Below are positions 7,664 through 15,199 of a DNA stretch of 64,000 nt, in pieces (the stretch's first letter is position 1; each line of letters opens with the position of its first letter). The DNA comes from Paenibacillus_G elgii_A. GTDB taxonomy: Bacteria; Bacillota; Bacilli; Paenibacillales; NBRC-103111. A program made the position numbers and the translations under genes. The stretch spans positions 1-64,000 of the forward strand of contig JBHJMN010000008.1 in NCBI GenBank assembly GCA_042219835.1. Direction: 5' to 3'. The notes under the pieces are model-generated. The model worked only from the letters and a program-made list of their open reading frames with translations, ran no database searches and was not told where the DNA came from.

Positions 7664-7837
7664 ATGGCAGTACCTCAAAGGAGAACATCCAAAACGCGCC
7701 GCGACATGCGTCGTACTCATTTTAAATTGGAAGTACCAGGAATGGTAAAATGTGACAATTGCGGTGAATTGAAATTGGCTCACCGGGTTTGCAAGGTTTG
7801 CGGTCAATACAAGAAAAGAGAGATTATTAGCCAATAA
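7664..7837 (+). CDS. rpmF: 50S ribosomal protein L32
   Basis: A 57-residue L32 of the large ribosomal subunit. It begins MAVPQRRTSKTRRDMRRTH and has the zinc-binding CDNCGELKLAHRVCKVCG (CxxC...CxxC, C+ type), so this is the zinc-containing form. GGAGGTGGG lies 4 bases upstream of the ATG. It is the second gene of the ylbN-rpmF unit and is closed by a UUCG-loop terminator at 7859. Confidence 0.96.
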   Translation: MAVPQRRTSKTRRDMRRTHFKLEVPGMVKCDNCGELKLAHRVCKVCGQYKKREIISQ

Positions 7838-7858
7838 TCTTCCTGCAGACAAAAGAGA

Positions 7859-7894
7859 TAGTACTCCACCTTCGGGTGCAGTGCTATTTTTTTT
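7859..7894 (+). terminator. rho-independent terminator of ylbN-rpmF
   Basis: A near-perfect 12-bp stem from TAGTACTCCACC to GGTGCAGTGCTA closes on a stable TTCG loop and is followed by eight T. Confidence 0.93.
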
Positions 7895-7929
7895 GTTTGC
7901 TTGCGCTTCCCTTTTCAAACAGAATCCAG

Positions 7930-7957
7930 TATACTTTGCTTTGTGACTTGGTCATAA
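7930..7957 (+). promoter_or_regulatory. -10 box and FapR-like operator for the fatty-acid operon
   Basis: TATACT (7930-7935) is a likely -10 box; the -35 is weak. At 7941-7957 lies a 17-bp dyad, TTGTGAC-TTG-GTCATAA. FapR operators are usually given as 17-bp dyads of the form TTAGTAC-CTA-GTACTAA. The visible site has the same length and symmetry and about 12 matching positions, and it covers the expected transcription start. FapR bound here would repress fapR-plsX-fabH and be released by malonyl-CoA or malonyl-ACP. Confidence 0.55.
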
Positions 7958-8015
7958 GAGATAGTGACATGTCATATGCATCAGGGGGGGACCTCCCTAG
8001 TTCAAGCTAAAAAAG

Positions 8016-8624
8016 GTGGTGCTCGTTATCGAACGCCTTCCGAAACGACAGCGCCAGCAGCAGTTGGCCAAAGCGATCGAAGAAAACCCGTTTATTACGG
8101 ATGAAGAGCTAACGAAGCTGTTTCAAGTCAGCATCCAGACGATCCGTCTGGACCGGCTCGAGCTCGGCATTCCCGAGCTGCGGGAGCGGATGAAGCTGAT
8201 GGCGGAACAATCGTACGATCAGGTGCGTTCGCTTCCGCTGCATGAAGTCATCGGGGATGTCATCGATCTGCAGCTCGACAAGAGCGGCATTTCCATGTTC
8301 GAAATTCGAGAAGAGCATGTGTTCTCCCGGACGAAAATCGCCCGGGGTCATCATATATTTTCTCAGGCCAATTCCTTGGCCGTTGCGTTGATCAACGATA
8401 AGGTGGCGCTGACCGCCGCTGCAGACATCCGCTTCGTGCGGCCGGTCAAACTGCAGGAGAAATGCATTGCCAAGGCTTATGTCCGTTCGATCTCCAAAGG
8501 CAAAGCGAAGGTCGAAGTTTTTACATACGTCGGAGACGAAGTGGTATTCCAAGGAAATTTCATCATTTATCATGCGAGCAAAGATCGGCATGAAGGAGGA
8601 GAGCTTCATGCGGATAGCGATTGA
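8016..8624 (+). CDS. fapR: fatty acid and phospholipid biosynthesis repressor FapR
   Basis: FapR represses fatty-acid synthesis genes and lets go of DNA when malonyl-CoA or malonyl-ACP builds up. The 202-residue protein has an N-terminal DeoR-type helix-turn-helix (FITDEELTKLFQVSIQTIRLDRLELGIPELRERMK, about 26-60) and a C-terminal hot-dog thioesterase-like effector domain (ARGHHIFSQANSLAVALIN and VRPVKLQEKC visible). The start is one of two adjacent GTG codons (8016 or 8019) after AAAAAAGG. Its end overlaps plsX by 17 bases, so translation is probably coupled. A candidate FapR site lies at 7941-7957. Confidence 0.93.
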   Translation: MVLVIERLPKRQRQQQLAKAIEENPFITDEELTKLFQVSIQTIRLDRLELGIPELRERMKLMAEQSYDQVRSLPLHEVIGDVIDLQLDKSGISMFEIREEHVFSRTKIARGHHIFSQANSLAVALINDKVALTAAADIRFVRPVKLQEKCIAKAYVRSISKGKAKVEVFTYVGDEVVFQGNFIIYHASKDRHEGGELHADSD

Positions 8625-9603
8625 CGCGATGGGCGGGGACCATGCGCCACAGGCAGCGGTAGATGGCGCGATCGCGGCGGCCGAAGAATGGCCGGATACG
8701 ACGATTGTGCTGGTTGGAGATACAAGCGTGCTGGAGCCGCTCGTTCAAGGCAAGAAGCTTGCGAATCTGGAGTTGAGGCACGCAAGCGAGATGATCGAAG
8801 CGGATGACGAGCCGGTTAAAGCGGTGCGGCGTAAAAAAGACGCTTCGATGGTCGTCGCCGGCCGTATGGTGAAGGAGCAGGAAGTAGGCGCTATGATCTC
8901 AGCGGGCAATACGGGAGCATTGATGACGACGGGCCTCCTGGTTGTCGGCCGAATCAAAGGGATCGAACGCCCGGCGCTTGCGCCGATGCTGCCAACGGTT
9001 GACGGGGAAGGCATTCTTGCGCTCGATCTTGGAGCGAATATGGACGCGACGGCGGAGCATCTGGTGCAGTACGCCATCATGGGCAGCTTGTATCGAAGCA
9101 AAGTGCACGGGGTGGCCGAGCCGCGCGTCGGTCTCCTTAACGTGGGCACGGAAGCGATGAAAGGCAACGAGCTGACGAAGGCGGCTTTTCCGCTGCTGGA
9201 GCAGGCGCCGATCCGCTTCATAGGCAACGTGGAGTCGCGCGACGTGCTCCGGAAGCCTTGCGACGTCATCGTATGCGACGGCTTCGCGGGGAATATTATG
9301 CTTAAATCGATGGAAGGGGCGGCCTCGGTCATCTTTTCCGTCTTAAAAGAACAATTTATGCGTACGTGGTACACGAAGCTTGCGGCCACGGCGGTGAAGA
9401 AGGGGCTCAGCCGCTTCCGCAAAAAAATGGATTACTCCGAGCATGGCGCAGCGCCTCTACTGGGCATTAACGGTCTGGTGCTTAAAAGCCACGGCTCGTC
9501 CAACGGCGTAGCATTTAAAAATGCGGTGCGTCAAGCCCGGATCGCTTTGAAAAACGATTTGGTCCGCAGCATCTCTGCGGAAATCAGCAACGGGAGCGAG
9601 TAA
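8608..9603 (+). CDS. plsX: phosphate acyltransferase PlsX
   Basis: PlsX converts acyl-ACP and phosphate to acyl-phosphate, the acyl donor for PlsY in phospholipid synthesis; it works at the inner face of the membrane. The 331-residue protein starts with the typical MRIAIDAMGGDHAP and contains SAGNTGALM and the LLNVGTEAMKGNEL and CDGFAGNIMLKSMEG motifs. ATG 8608 follows AAGGAGG by 8 bases. It overlaps the fapR end and its stop (TAATG) overlaps the fabH start. Confidence 0.95.
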   Translation: MRIAIDAMGGDHAPQAAVDGAIAAAEEWPDTTIVLVGDTSVLEPLVQGKKLANLELRHASEMIEADDEPVKAVRRKKDASMVVAGRMVKEQEVGAMISAGNTGALMTTGLLVVGRIKGIERPALAPMLPTVDGEGILALDLGANMDATAEHLVQYAIMGSLYRSKVHGVAEPRVGLLNVGTEAMKGNELTKAAFPLLEQAPIRFIGNVESRDVLRKPCDVIVCDGFAGNIMLKSMEGAASVIFSVLKEQFMRTWYTKLAATAVKKGLSRFRKKMDYSEHGAAPLLGINGLVLKSHGSSNGVAFKNAVRQARIALKNDLVRSISAEISNGSE

Positions 9604-10598
9604 TGATGAATAGCAGCTTAAAGCCTGTAGGCATTCTCGGAACGGGAAAATATGTGCCTGAGAAGGTACTGACCAATTTCGAGCTGGAGCAAATGGTGGA
9701 CACAAACGACGAATGGATCGTCACCCGTACCGGCATCCGTGAACGCCGCATCGCTTCCGCGGAGCAAGCGTCGTCGGACTTGGCCTATGAAGCCTCGAAA
9801 ATCGCCCTGAAGAACGCGGGCATCGCGCCGGAAGAGATTGATTTAATTATTGTGGCGACCGTTACCCCGGATATGGCGTTTCCGTCGACGGCATGCATTT
9901 TGCAGGACAAGCTGGGGGCCAAAAAAGCGGCCGCCTTCGACCTGTCTGCGGCTTGTTCGGGATTTATCTACAGCTTGGCCAACGCCGCGAATTTCATCGC
10001 CACCGGAACGTATAAATATGCGCTTGTCGTAGGCGCGGAATGCTTGTCTAAAATTACGAACTACACCGACCGGAACACCTGTATTTTGTTCGGTGACGGC
10101 GCAGGCGCGGTCGTGCTCGGAGAGGTGCCGGAAGGCCGCGGGTTTAAGTCGTTCGAGCTTGGCGCGGACGGCGCGGGCGGACCGCTGCTGAATGTCGCTG
10201 CGGGCGGTTCCCGCTGTCCGGCATCGCCGCAGAGTCTGGAAGGCAAGCAGCATTTCATTTACATGGCCGGCAGCGAGGTATTCAAGTTCGCAGTACGCAT
10301 CATGGGAAGCGCCGCGGAAGAGGCGCTGCGCAAGGCGGGAATCGACAAGTCCGAGGTGGATTTGCTCGTCCCGCATCAGGCGAATATCCGTATCATTCAG
10401 TCCGCGCTGCAGAAGCTGAATTTGAGCGAGGACAAATGCATGATCAACTTGCACAAATACGGCAACGTATCGGCAGGATCGATTCCGATCGCTCTCGCGG
10501 AGGCGGCGGAGTCCGGACGGGTTAAAGAGGGCGACTGCGTGGTGCTTGTCGGCTTCGGCGGGGGCTTGACTTGGGGCGCTTCCGTCTTGGTGTGGTAA
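9603..10598 (+). CDS. fabH: 3-oxoacyl-ACP synthase III FabH
   Basis: FabH starts each fatty-acid chain by condensing an acyl-CoA primer with malonyl-ACP; in Bacillales the primers are usually branched. The 331-residue protein shows the Cys-His-Asn triad: C118 in AACSGF, His in VPHQANIRI, Asn in KYGNVSAGSIP. The C-terminal GFGGGLTWGASVL is typical. ATG 9603 overlaps the plsX stop; a second ATG at 9606 is also possible. In B. subtilis fabH sits elsewhere, so its place here is a Paenibacillus-like arrangement. Confidence 0.95.
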   Translation: MMNSSLKPVGILGTGKYVPEKVLTNFELEQMVDTNDEWIVTRTGIRERRIASAEQASSDLAYEASKIALKNAGIAPEEIDLIIVATVTPDMAFPSTACILQDKLGAKKAAAFDLSAACSGFIYSLANAANFIATGTYKYALVVGAECLSKITNYTDRNTCILFGDGAGAVVLGEVPEGRGFKSFELGADGAGGPLLNVAAGGSRCPASPQSLEGKQHFIYMAGSEVFKFAVRIMGSAAEEALRKAGIDKSEVDLLVPHQANIRIIQSALQKLNLSEDKCMINLHKYGNVSAGSIPIALAEAAESGRVKEGDCVVLVGFGGGLTWGASVLVW

Positions 10599-10697
10599 AT
10601 AATCCGGGATGTGGCATTAAATCTCAATAGCTTTGTGCAGGAGCGGCCGTTCGGTCCGTCCGCACGGCTTGCAGTCGGTAATAAAGGAGAAGCGGAT

Positions 10698-11639
10698 ATG
10701 GGGAAAATCGCATTCGTATTCCCGGGTCAAGGGGCCCAAGCGGTAGGGATGGGGAAAGACGTTTATGAAGCGGATGCCGCCGCGCGGAGCATTTTCGAAT
10801 CGGCCGACAAGGCGCTCGGCTTCCCTCTCAGCCGCATCGTCTTCGATGGTCCGGAGGAAGAGCTGAAGCTTACCGCGAATACACAGCCTGCGCTGCTTAC
10901 TACCAGCATAGCTTACCTTGAACTGTTTTGCGCACGTCATGGCCTTCAGCCGGATTATGCCGCCGGGCACAGCCTTGGCGAATACAGTGCGCTTGTAGCT
11001 GCAGGCGTGCTGAGCTTTGAAGACGCTGTCCGTACGGTGCGCGCACGCGGCGAGTTTATGGAGCAGGCGGTGCCGAGCGGACAAGGCGCTATGGCAGCCG
11101 TGCTCGGCGCCGAGCGCGAAGCGCTGCGGCAGCTGTGCTCGGATGTCAGCGGGCAAGGAACCGTCGTCGAGCTTGCGAACCTCAACTGCCTGGGACAGAT
11201 CGTGGTTTCCGGCAGCAAAGAAGGGGTGCAGGCCATCGCTGAACGCGGCAAAGAAGCCGGCGCGAAACGCGTGATTCCGCTTGAGGTCAGCGGGCCGTTT
11301 CATTCCTCGTTGATGAAGCCCGCTTCCGATCGTCTCGGCGGCGTGCTGGGGTCCGTTGAAATGAAGGCGGCGGCCGTTCCCGTCGTTGCTAACGTGACGG
11401 CGCTGCCGGTGCAGGAGCCGGCGGAAATCAAGCAGCTGTTGATCGATCAAGTACATTCCTCCGTGCTGTGGGAAGACAGCGTTGCATGGCTGTTAGGGCA
11501 AGGTGTGGACACGTTTGTCGAAATCGGCAGCGGCACCGTTCTGGCAGGTCTGATCAAGAAGATCGACCGCAGCGTGAAAGTGTATTCCATCAACAGTCTG
11601 GAAGCCATCGAGAAATTTCAGCTGGAAACGACGGAATAA
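10698..11639 (+). CDS. fabD: malonyl CoA-acyl carrier protein transacylase FabD
   Basis: FabD moves malonyl groups from CoA to ACP, supplying all elongation cycles. The 313-residue protein begins MGKIAFVFPGQGAQAVGMG, has the nucleophile in GHSLGEYS (S92) and the catalytic His in SGPFHSSLM (around residue 202). ATG 10698 has AAAGGAGA 7 bases upstream. About 100 bases separate it from fabH; no terminator is seen there, so it is likely in the same operon. fabG follows 27 bases downstream. Confidence 0.95.
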   Translation: MGKIAFVFPGQGAQAVGMGKDVYEADAAARSIFESADKALGFPLSRIVFDGPEEELKLTANTQPALLTTSIAYLELFCARHGLQPDYAAGHSLGEYSALVAAGVLSFEDAVRTVRARGEFMEQAVPSGQGAMAAVLGAEREALRQLCSDVSGQGTVVELANLNCLGQIVVSGSKEGVQAIAERGKEAGAKRVIPLEVSGPFHSSLMKPASDRLGGVLGSVEMKAAAVPVVANVTALPVQEPAEIKQLLIDQVHSSVLWEDSVAWLLGQGVDTFVEIGSGTVLAGLIKKIDRSVKVYSINSLEAIEKFQLETTE

Positions 11640-11666
11640 ACGATTATTCATGGGAGGGATTAGTGC

Positions 11667-12407
11667 ATGCTAACGGGTAAGGTAGCGCTGGTTACCGGCG
11701 CCTCTCGAGGCATCGGCCGGGCCATCGCCATCGGTCTCGCGGAAGCGGGGGCCGATGTAGTCGTCAACTACGCGGGCAGCGAAGCGGCAGCGGCGGAAGT
11801 TGTGCAGGCCATTGAAGCGCTGGGACGCAAGTCGTTTAAGGTAAAGGCGAACGTCGGTTCCGTCCAGGAAGTCGAAGAGATGTTCAAGCTCGTCCTGGAA
11901 GCATTCGGCCGGATCGATATTTTGGTTAACAACGCGGGAATTACACGGGATAACCTGATTATGCGCATGAAGGAAGAGGAGTTCGATCAAGTGATCGAGA
12001 CGAATCTGAAAGGCGTATTCAATTGCGTAAAAGCGGCTACGCGCCCGATGATGAAGCAGCGTTCGGGACGAATTATTAACATCTCGTCCGTCGTCGGAAC
12101 GACGGGGAACGCCGGGCAGATCAATTATGCGGCTGCCAAAGCGGGGGTCATCGGGATGACCAAAACGGCGGCGAAGGAGCTTGCCTCGCGCGGCATCAAT
12201 GTGAACTGCGTGGCGCCGGGCTTCATCGAGACCGATATGACCGACAAGCTGTTGGAAGATCAGCGCTCGCAGCTCATGACGCAAATTCCGCTCGCGCGTC
12301 TGGGAAAGCCGGAGGACATTGCCAAAGCGGTGGTATATTTGGCGTCCGACGACTCGTCCTATATGACGGGACAGACGCTTCACGTCGACGGCGGCATGTA
12401 TATGTAG
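11667..12407 (+). CDS. fabG: 3-oxoacyl-ACP reductase FabG
   Basis: FabG is the NADPH-dependent reductase of the first reduction step in fatty-acid elongation. The 246-residue short-chain dehydrogenase has the cofactor motif TGASRGIGRAIA (TGxxxGIG), the NNAGITRD segment and the Ser-Tyr-Lys catalytic set (NISSVVG and INYAAAKAG). It ends DGGMYM, as most FabG do. ATG 11667 follows GGGAGGGA. The next gene, acpP, is 169 bases away with its own -10 box. Confidence 0.94.
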   Translation: MLTGKVALVTGASRGIGRAIAIGLAEAGADVVVNYAGSEAAAAEVVQAIEALGRKSFKVKANVGSVQEVEEMFKLVLEAFGRIDILVNNAGITRDNLIMRMKEEEFDQVIETNLKGVFNCVKAATRPMMKQRSGRIINISSVVGTTGNAGQINYAAAKAGVIGMTKTAAKELASRGINVNCVAPGFIETDMTDKLLEDQRSQLMTQIPLARLGKPEDIAKAVVYLASDDSSYMTGQTLHVDGGMYM

Positions 12408-12532
12408 CCTGGCTTGCGGCAACAATGGGCGGAGGTGCGGGCAGATGCAAACGCACTGCCAGAGTTGCCGCAAAATAGAATTTTTTGGCGAAAATTGTTT
12501 TTTTTCGCGCTAAGCGAGGCTTACTATGGCAT

Positions 12533-12555
12533 TTTGTCCATAAGTTAAGTATAAT
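12533..12555 (+). promoter_or_regulatory. probable acpP promoter (-10 box) with flanking partial dyad
   Basis: A consensus TATAAT (12550-12555) lies 21 bases before the acpP start. The -35 is weak (TGGCAT at 12527-12532 with a 17-base spacer). A partial inverted repeat, CTTACTATGG...CCATAAGTTAAG (about 12520-12550), overlaps this region and could be an operator. A separate promoter would let acpP be made at a higher level than the other fab genes. Confidence 0.45.
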
Positions 12556-12576
12556 ACCAAAGAGGAGGTGAACCGG

Positions 12577-12810
12577 ATGTCCGAAGTTTTGGATCGCGTA
12601 AAACGCATCGTTGTGGACCGTCTCGGCGTTGACGAAGCGGAAGTGACCCTTGAGGCTTCTTTTAAAGATGATTTAGGTGCCGATTCTCTCGATGTCGTGG
12701 AATTGGTTATGGAATTGGAAGATGAGTTTGATATGGAAATCTCTGACGAAGATGCAGAGAAGATCACTACTGTAGGTCAAGTAGTCGAGTACATAAAATC
12801 TCATACGTAA
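12577..12810 (+). CDS. acpP: acyl carrier protein
   Basis: ACP carries the growing acyl chain as a thioester on 4'-phosphopantetheine. The 77-residue, highly acidic protein has the attachment serine S37 in DLGADSLDVVELVM and the usual four-helix pattern. ATG 12577 follows GAGGAGGTG by 6 bases. It lies between fabG and fabF, with a 13-bp stem-loop directly after it. Confidence 0.97.
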   Translation: MSEVLDRVKRIVVDRLGVDEAEVTLEASFKDDLGADSLDVVELVMELEDEFDMEISDEDAEKITTVGQVVEYIKSHT

Positions 12811-12814
12811 ACGC

Positions 12815-12849
12815 ATAAGTCCCGTTTTTCTTGGATAAACGGGACTTAT
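12815..12849 (+). repeat. 13-bp inverted repeat (stem-loop) between acpP and fabF
   Basis: ATAAGTCCCGTTT (12815-12827) is the exact reverse complement of AAACGGGACTTAT (12837-12849), around a 9-base loop. No T-run follows, so it is a poor terminator. It may protect the acpP mRNA 3' end or be a processing site that keeps acpP mRNA more abundant than fabF mRNA. Confidence 0.75.
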
Positions 12850-12944
12850 CTCCATTCCATGCCTAACTGCGCGCAGTAGCGAACTTAACTCCTTACGAAT
12901 GAAGTACATAACGAAGGTTATTTACAATAGAGGTGAATTACAGC

Positions 12945-14183
12945 ATGAAACAAAGAGTCGTTATTACGGGTCTCGGCGTGATGTCCGCGCTTGGACGCGA
13001 TCTTGAAACGTTCTGGGGGAATCTGATGTCCGGAAAGTCCGGTGTCAGCGCGATTGAGTCGTTTGACGTCAGCGAATACCCGACACGGATCGCCGCCGAG
13101 GTTAAAGATTTTAATCCGGAAGATTATTTTGACAAAAAAGAAGCCCGCCGCATGGACCGCTTCGTGCAATTTGCCGTGGCCGCTTCAATAATGGCCTTAA
13201 AGGATGCAGGGCTGAATGTCAAAGAAGATACCGATCCGGAACGGGTCGGCGTTTATGTCGGCTCGGGGATCGGCGGCCTGTCGACTTGGGAAGAGCAGCA
13301 TAAAATTTTGCTCGAAAAGGGACCGAAGCGGGTCAGCCCGTTCTTTATTCCGATGATGATCGCCAATATGGCGGCAGGGCAAATCTCGATGATCGCGGGA
13401 GCCAAAGGACCGAACAGCACGGCCGTTACCGCCTGTGCGACAGGTACGCACTCCATTGGAGACGCCTTCAAGACGATCCTTCGCGGCGATGCGGACGTCA
13501 TGATCTGCGGCGGCGCGGAAGCGACGATCAGCCCGACGGGCGTTGCAGGCTTTTGCGCGCTGCGCGCCATGTCGACCCGCAACGACGAGCCGGAAAAGGC
13601 GAGCCGTCCGTTCGATACGGATCGCGACGGGTTTGTCATGGGCGAAGGCGCCGGCATCCTCATTCTGGAATCGCTGGAGCATGCGCAGAAGCGCGGAGCC
13701 CGCATTTACGGCGAAGTGATCGGCTACGGCATGAGCGGAGACGCGCATCATATGACTGATCCGGATCCGGACGGCGCTGCACGCTGCATGGTTAAAGCCG
13801 TGAAAGACGCCGGTATTCCGTTTGAAGCGATCGATTATATCAATGCGCACGGCACTTCGACGCCGGTCGGCGACAAATCGGAGACGACCGCGATTAAGCA
13901 GGCGTTCGGCGAGCACGCTTACAAGCTGGCCGTCAGCTCGACCAAGTCGATGACCGGTCACTTGCTTGGCGCGGCGGGAGGCGTGGAAGCGCTCATCTGC
14001 GCGTTGGCCTTGAAGCATGGCATGATCCCGCCGACGATCAATCTCGACAATCAGGATCCCGAATGCGATCTGGATTACGTGCCGAATACGCCGCGTCCGT
14101 TCGATCTGCGTACCGTAATGTCGAACTCGTTTGGTTTCGGCGGCCATAACGCAACGGTCATTCTGCAAAAGTACGAGGCTTAA
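12945..14183 (+). CDS. fabF: 3-oxoacyl-ACP synthase II FabF
   Basis: FabF condenses malonyl-ACP with acyl-ACP in the elongation cycles. The 412-residue protein has the Cys-His-His triad: C164 in VTACATGTHSIGDA, His in NAHGTSTPVGD and His in SMTGHLLGAAGG, and ends with the NSFGFGGHNATV motif. ATG 12945 is 8 bases after AGAGGTGA; a GTG at 12933 is inside that site. It lies before rnc, whereas in B. subtilis it pairs with fabH elsewhere. Confidence 0.95.
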   Translation: MKQRVVITGLGVMSALGRDLETFWGNLMSGKSGVSAIESFDVSEYPTRIAAEVKDFNPEDYFDKKEARRMDRFVQFAVAASIMALKDAGLNVKEDTDPERVGVYVGSGIGGLSTWEEQHKILLEKGPKRVSPFFIPMMIANMAAGQISMIAGAKGPNSTAVTACATGTHSIGDAFKTILRGDADVMICGGAEATISPTGVAGFCALRAMSTRNDEPEKASRPFDTDRDGFVMGEGAGILILESLEHAQKRGARIYGEVIGYGMSGDAHHMTDPDPDGAARCMVKAVKDAGIPFEAIDYINAHGTSTPVGDKSETTAIKQAFGEHAYKLAVSSTKSMTGHLLGAAGGVEALICALALKHGMIPPTINLDNQDPECDLDYVPNTPRPFDLRTVMSNSFGFGGHNATVILQKYEA

Positions 14184-14219
14184 GAGCATAGATTACACGG
14201 GGCCGGCTAAACTATAACA

Positions 14220-14264
14220 TTGTTTCGTGGGGTTGGTTGCGCGTTTTCAATCTCCACGAAACAA
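14220..14264 (+). repeat. long stem-loop just upstream of rnc
   Basis: TGTTTCGTGGGGTTG (14221-14235) pairs with CAATCTCCACGAAACA (14248-14263), with one bulged T, one G-T pair and a further T-A pair at 14220/14264. This gives about 16 pairs around a 12-base loop. No T-run follows. Its end is 25 bases before the rnc start codon, so it may be a site where RNase III cuts its own mRNA. Confidence 0.6.
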
Positions 14265-14289
14265 ATTGCTTACACGAAGGTGATTAGAT

Positions 14290-14994
14290 ATGCATCGCAA
14301 CTTAAAACAGCTGCAAGCGGACCTCGGAATCTCGTTCCGGCGTCCCGACCTTCTAAGACAGGCATTTACGCATTCTTCCTACGTGAATGAGCATCGCATT
14401 GGCCAATACAAGGATAACGAACGGCTGGAGTTTCTCGGCGACGCTGTCCTGGAGCTGACCGTATCGGAATATTTGTTCGACAAGTATCCGGACCGGACGG
14501 AAGGCGAATTGACCAAATTGCGTGCTTCCATCGTCTGTGAGCCCTCGCTCGTCGGCTTCGCCGAGCAGCTCGACTTCGGATCTTATGTGCTGCTCGGCAA
14601 AGGAGAGGAGCTGACCGGCGGTAGAACCCGTCCGGCACTGCTCGCAGATGTGTTCGAATCGTTTATCGGCGCACTTTACTTGGATCAAGGCTTGGAGACG
14701 GTGCGCGCTTTTCTGAGCCGTCATATGTTTCCAGGCTTGCCCCAGCAGGGGCGCCTGTTAACGGCGGATTACAAAACGATTCTACAAGAGCATACCCAGC
14801 AGCATAACATGGGCCCCTTGGAATACAAAATCGTAGATGAACGCGGACCTGCGCACGAGCGGGAGTTCGCAGCGGAAGTATATCTTCATGAGGAAATGCT
14901 CGGTCGGGGACTTGGCCGCTCCAAGAAGGAAGCGGAGCAGCATGCGGCCGCCGAAGCGCTCACGAAGCTGGGGGTCAAGGTGGATCAGCCATAA
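14290..14994 (+). CDS. rnc: ribonuclease III
   Basis: RNase III cuts double-stranded RNA in rRNA maturation, mRNA turnover and antisense control. The 234-residue protein has the signature ERLEFLGDAVLEL with the catalytic acidic residues, the second acidic site in ADVFESFIGALYLDQG, and a C-terminal dsRNA-binding domain (from about residue 160: DYKTILQEHTQ to KKEAEQHAAAEAL). ATG 14290 follows GAAGGTGA. A terminator lies 18 bases after the stop. Confidence 0.96.
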   Translation: MHRNLKQLQADLGISFRRPDLLRQAFTHSSYVNEHRIGQYKDNERLEFLGDAVLELTVSEYLFDKYPDRTEGELTKLRASIVCEPSLVGFAEQLDFGSYVLLGKGEELTGGRTRPALLADVFESFIGALYLDQGLETVRAFLSRHMFPGLPQQGRLLTADYKTILQEHTQQHNMGPLEYKIVDERGPAHEREFAAEVYLHEEMLGRGLGRSKKEAEQHAAAEALTKLGVKVDQP

Positions 14995-15012
14995 AGCAAG
15001 TTCGCAGAAGGT

Positions 15013-15042
15013 GACGGCCGTACAGCGGGCCGTCGCTCTTTT
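15013..15042 (+). terminator. rho-independent terminator of rnc
   Basis: GACGGCC (15013-15019) pairs with GGCCGTC (15028-15034), followed by GCTCTTTTTTTT. It closes the fatty-acid/rnc unit before smc. Confidence 0.9.
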
Positions 15043-15172
15043 TTTTGCAAGCGGGCGGGAACGTTATCACAAACCGGTATCGTTCCGGTCAAACGACAGC
15101 AAGTCAATCGCAGCCAGCGTGAAGATCGCCGGACTTGCAAGGGACGGTATCTACTATAGATCCGGAATATGG

Positions 15173-15178
15173 TACAAT
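15173..15178 (+). promoter_or_regulatory. possible smc -10 box
   Basis: TACAAT (15173-15178) lies 21 bases before the smc start and downstream of the rnc terminator, so a promoter is needed here. No convincing -35 box is seen at the right distance. Confidence 0.35.
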
Positions 15179-15199
15179 AGCCGTAAGAGGTGAGCCAAG

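Noticed and set aside
13197..14189. 330-codon minus-strand frame opposite fabF
   Set aside because: Arg/Ala/His-rich shadow of the conserved fabF frame with no start signal.
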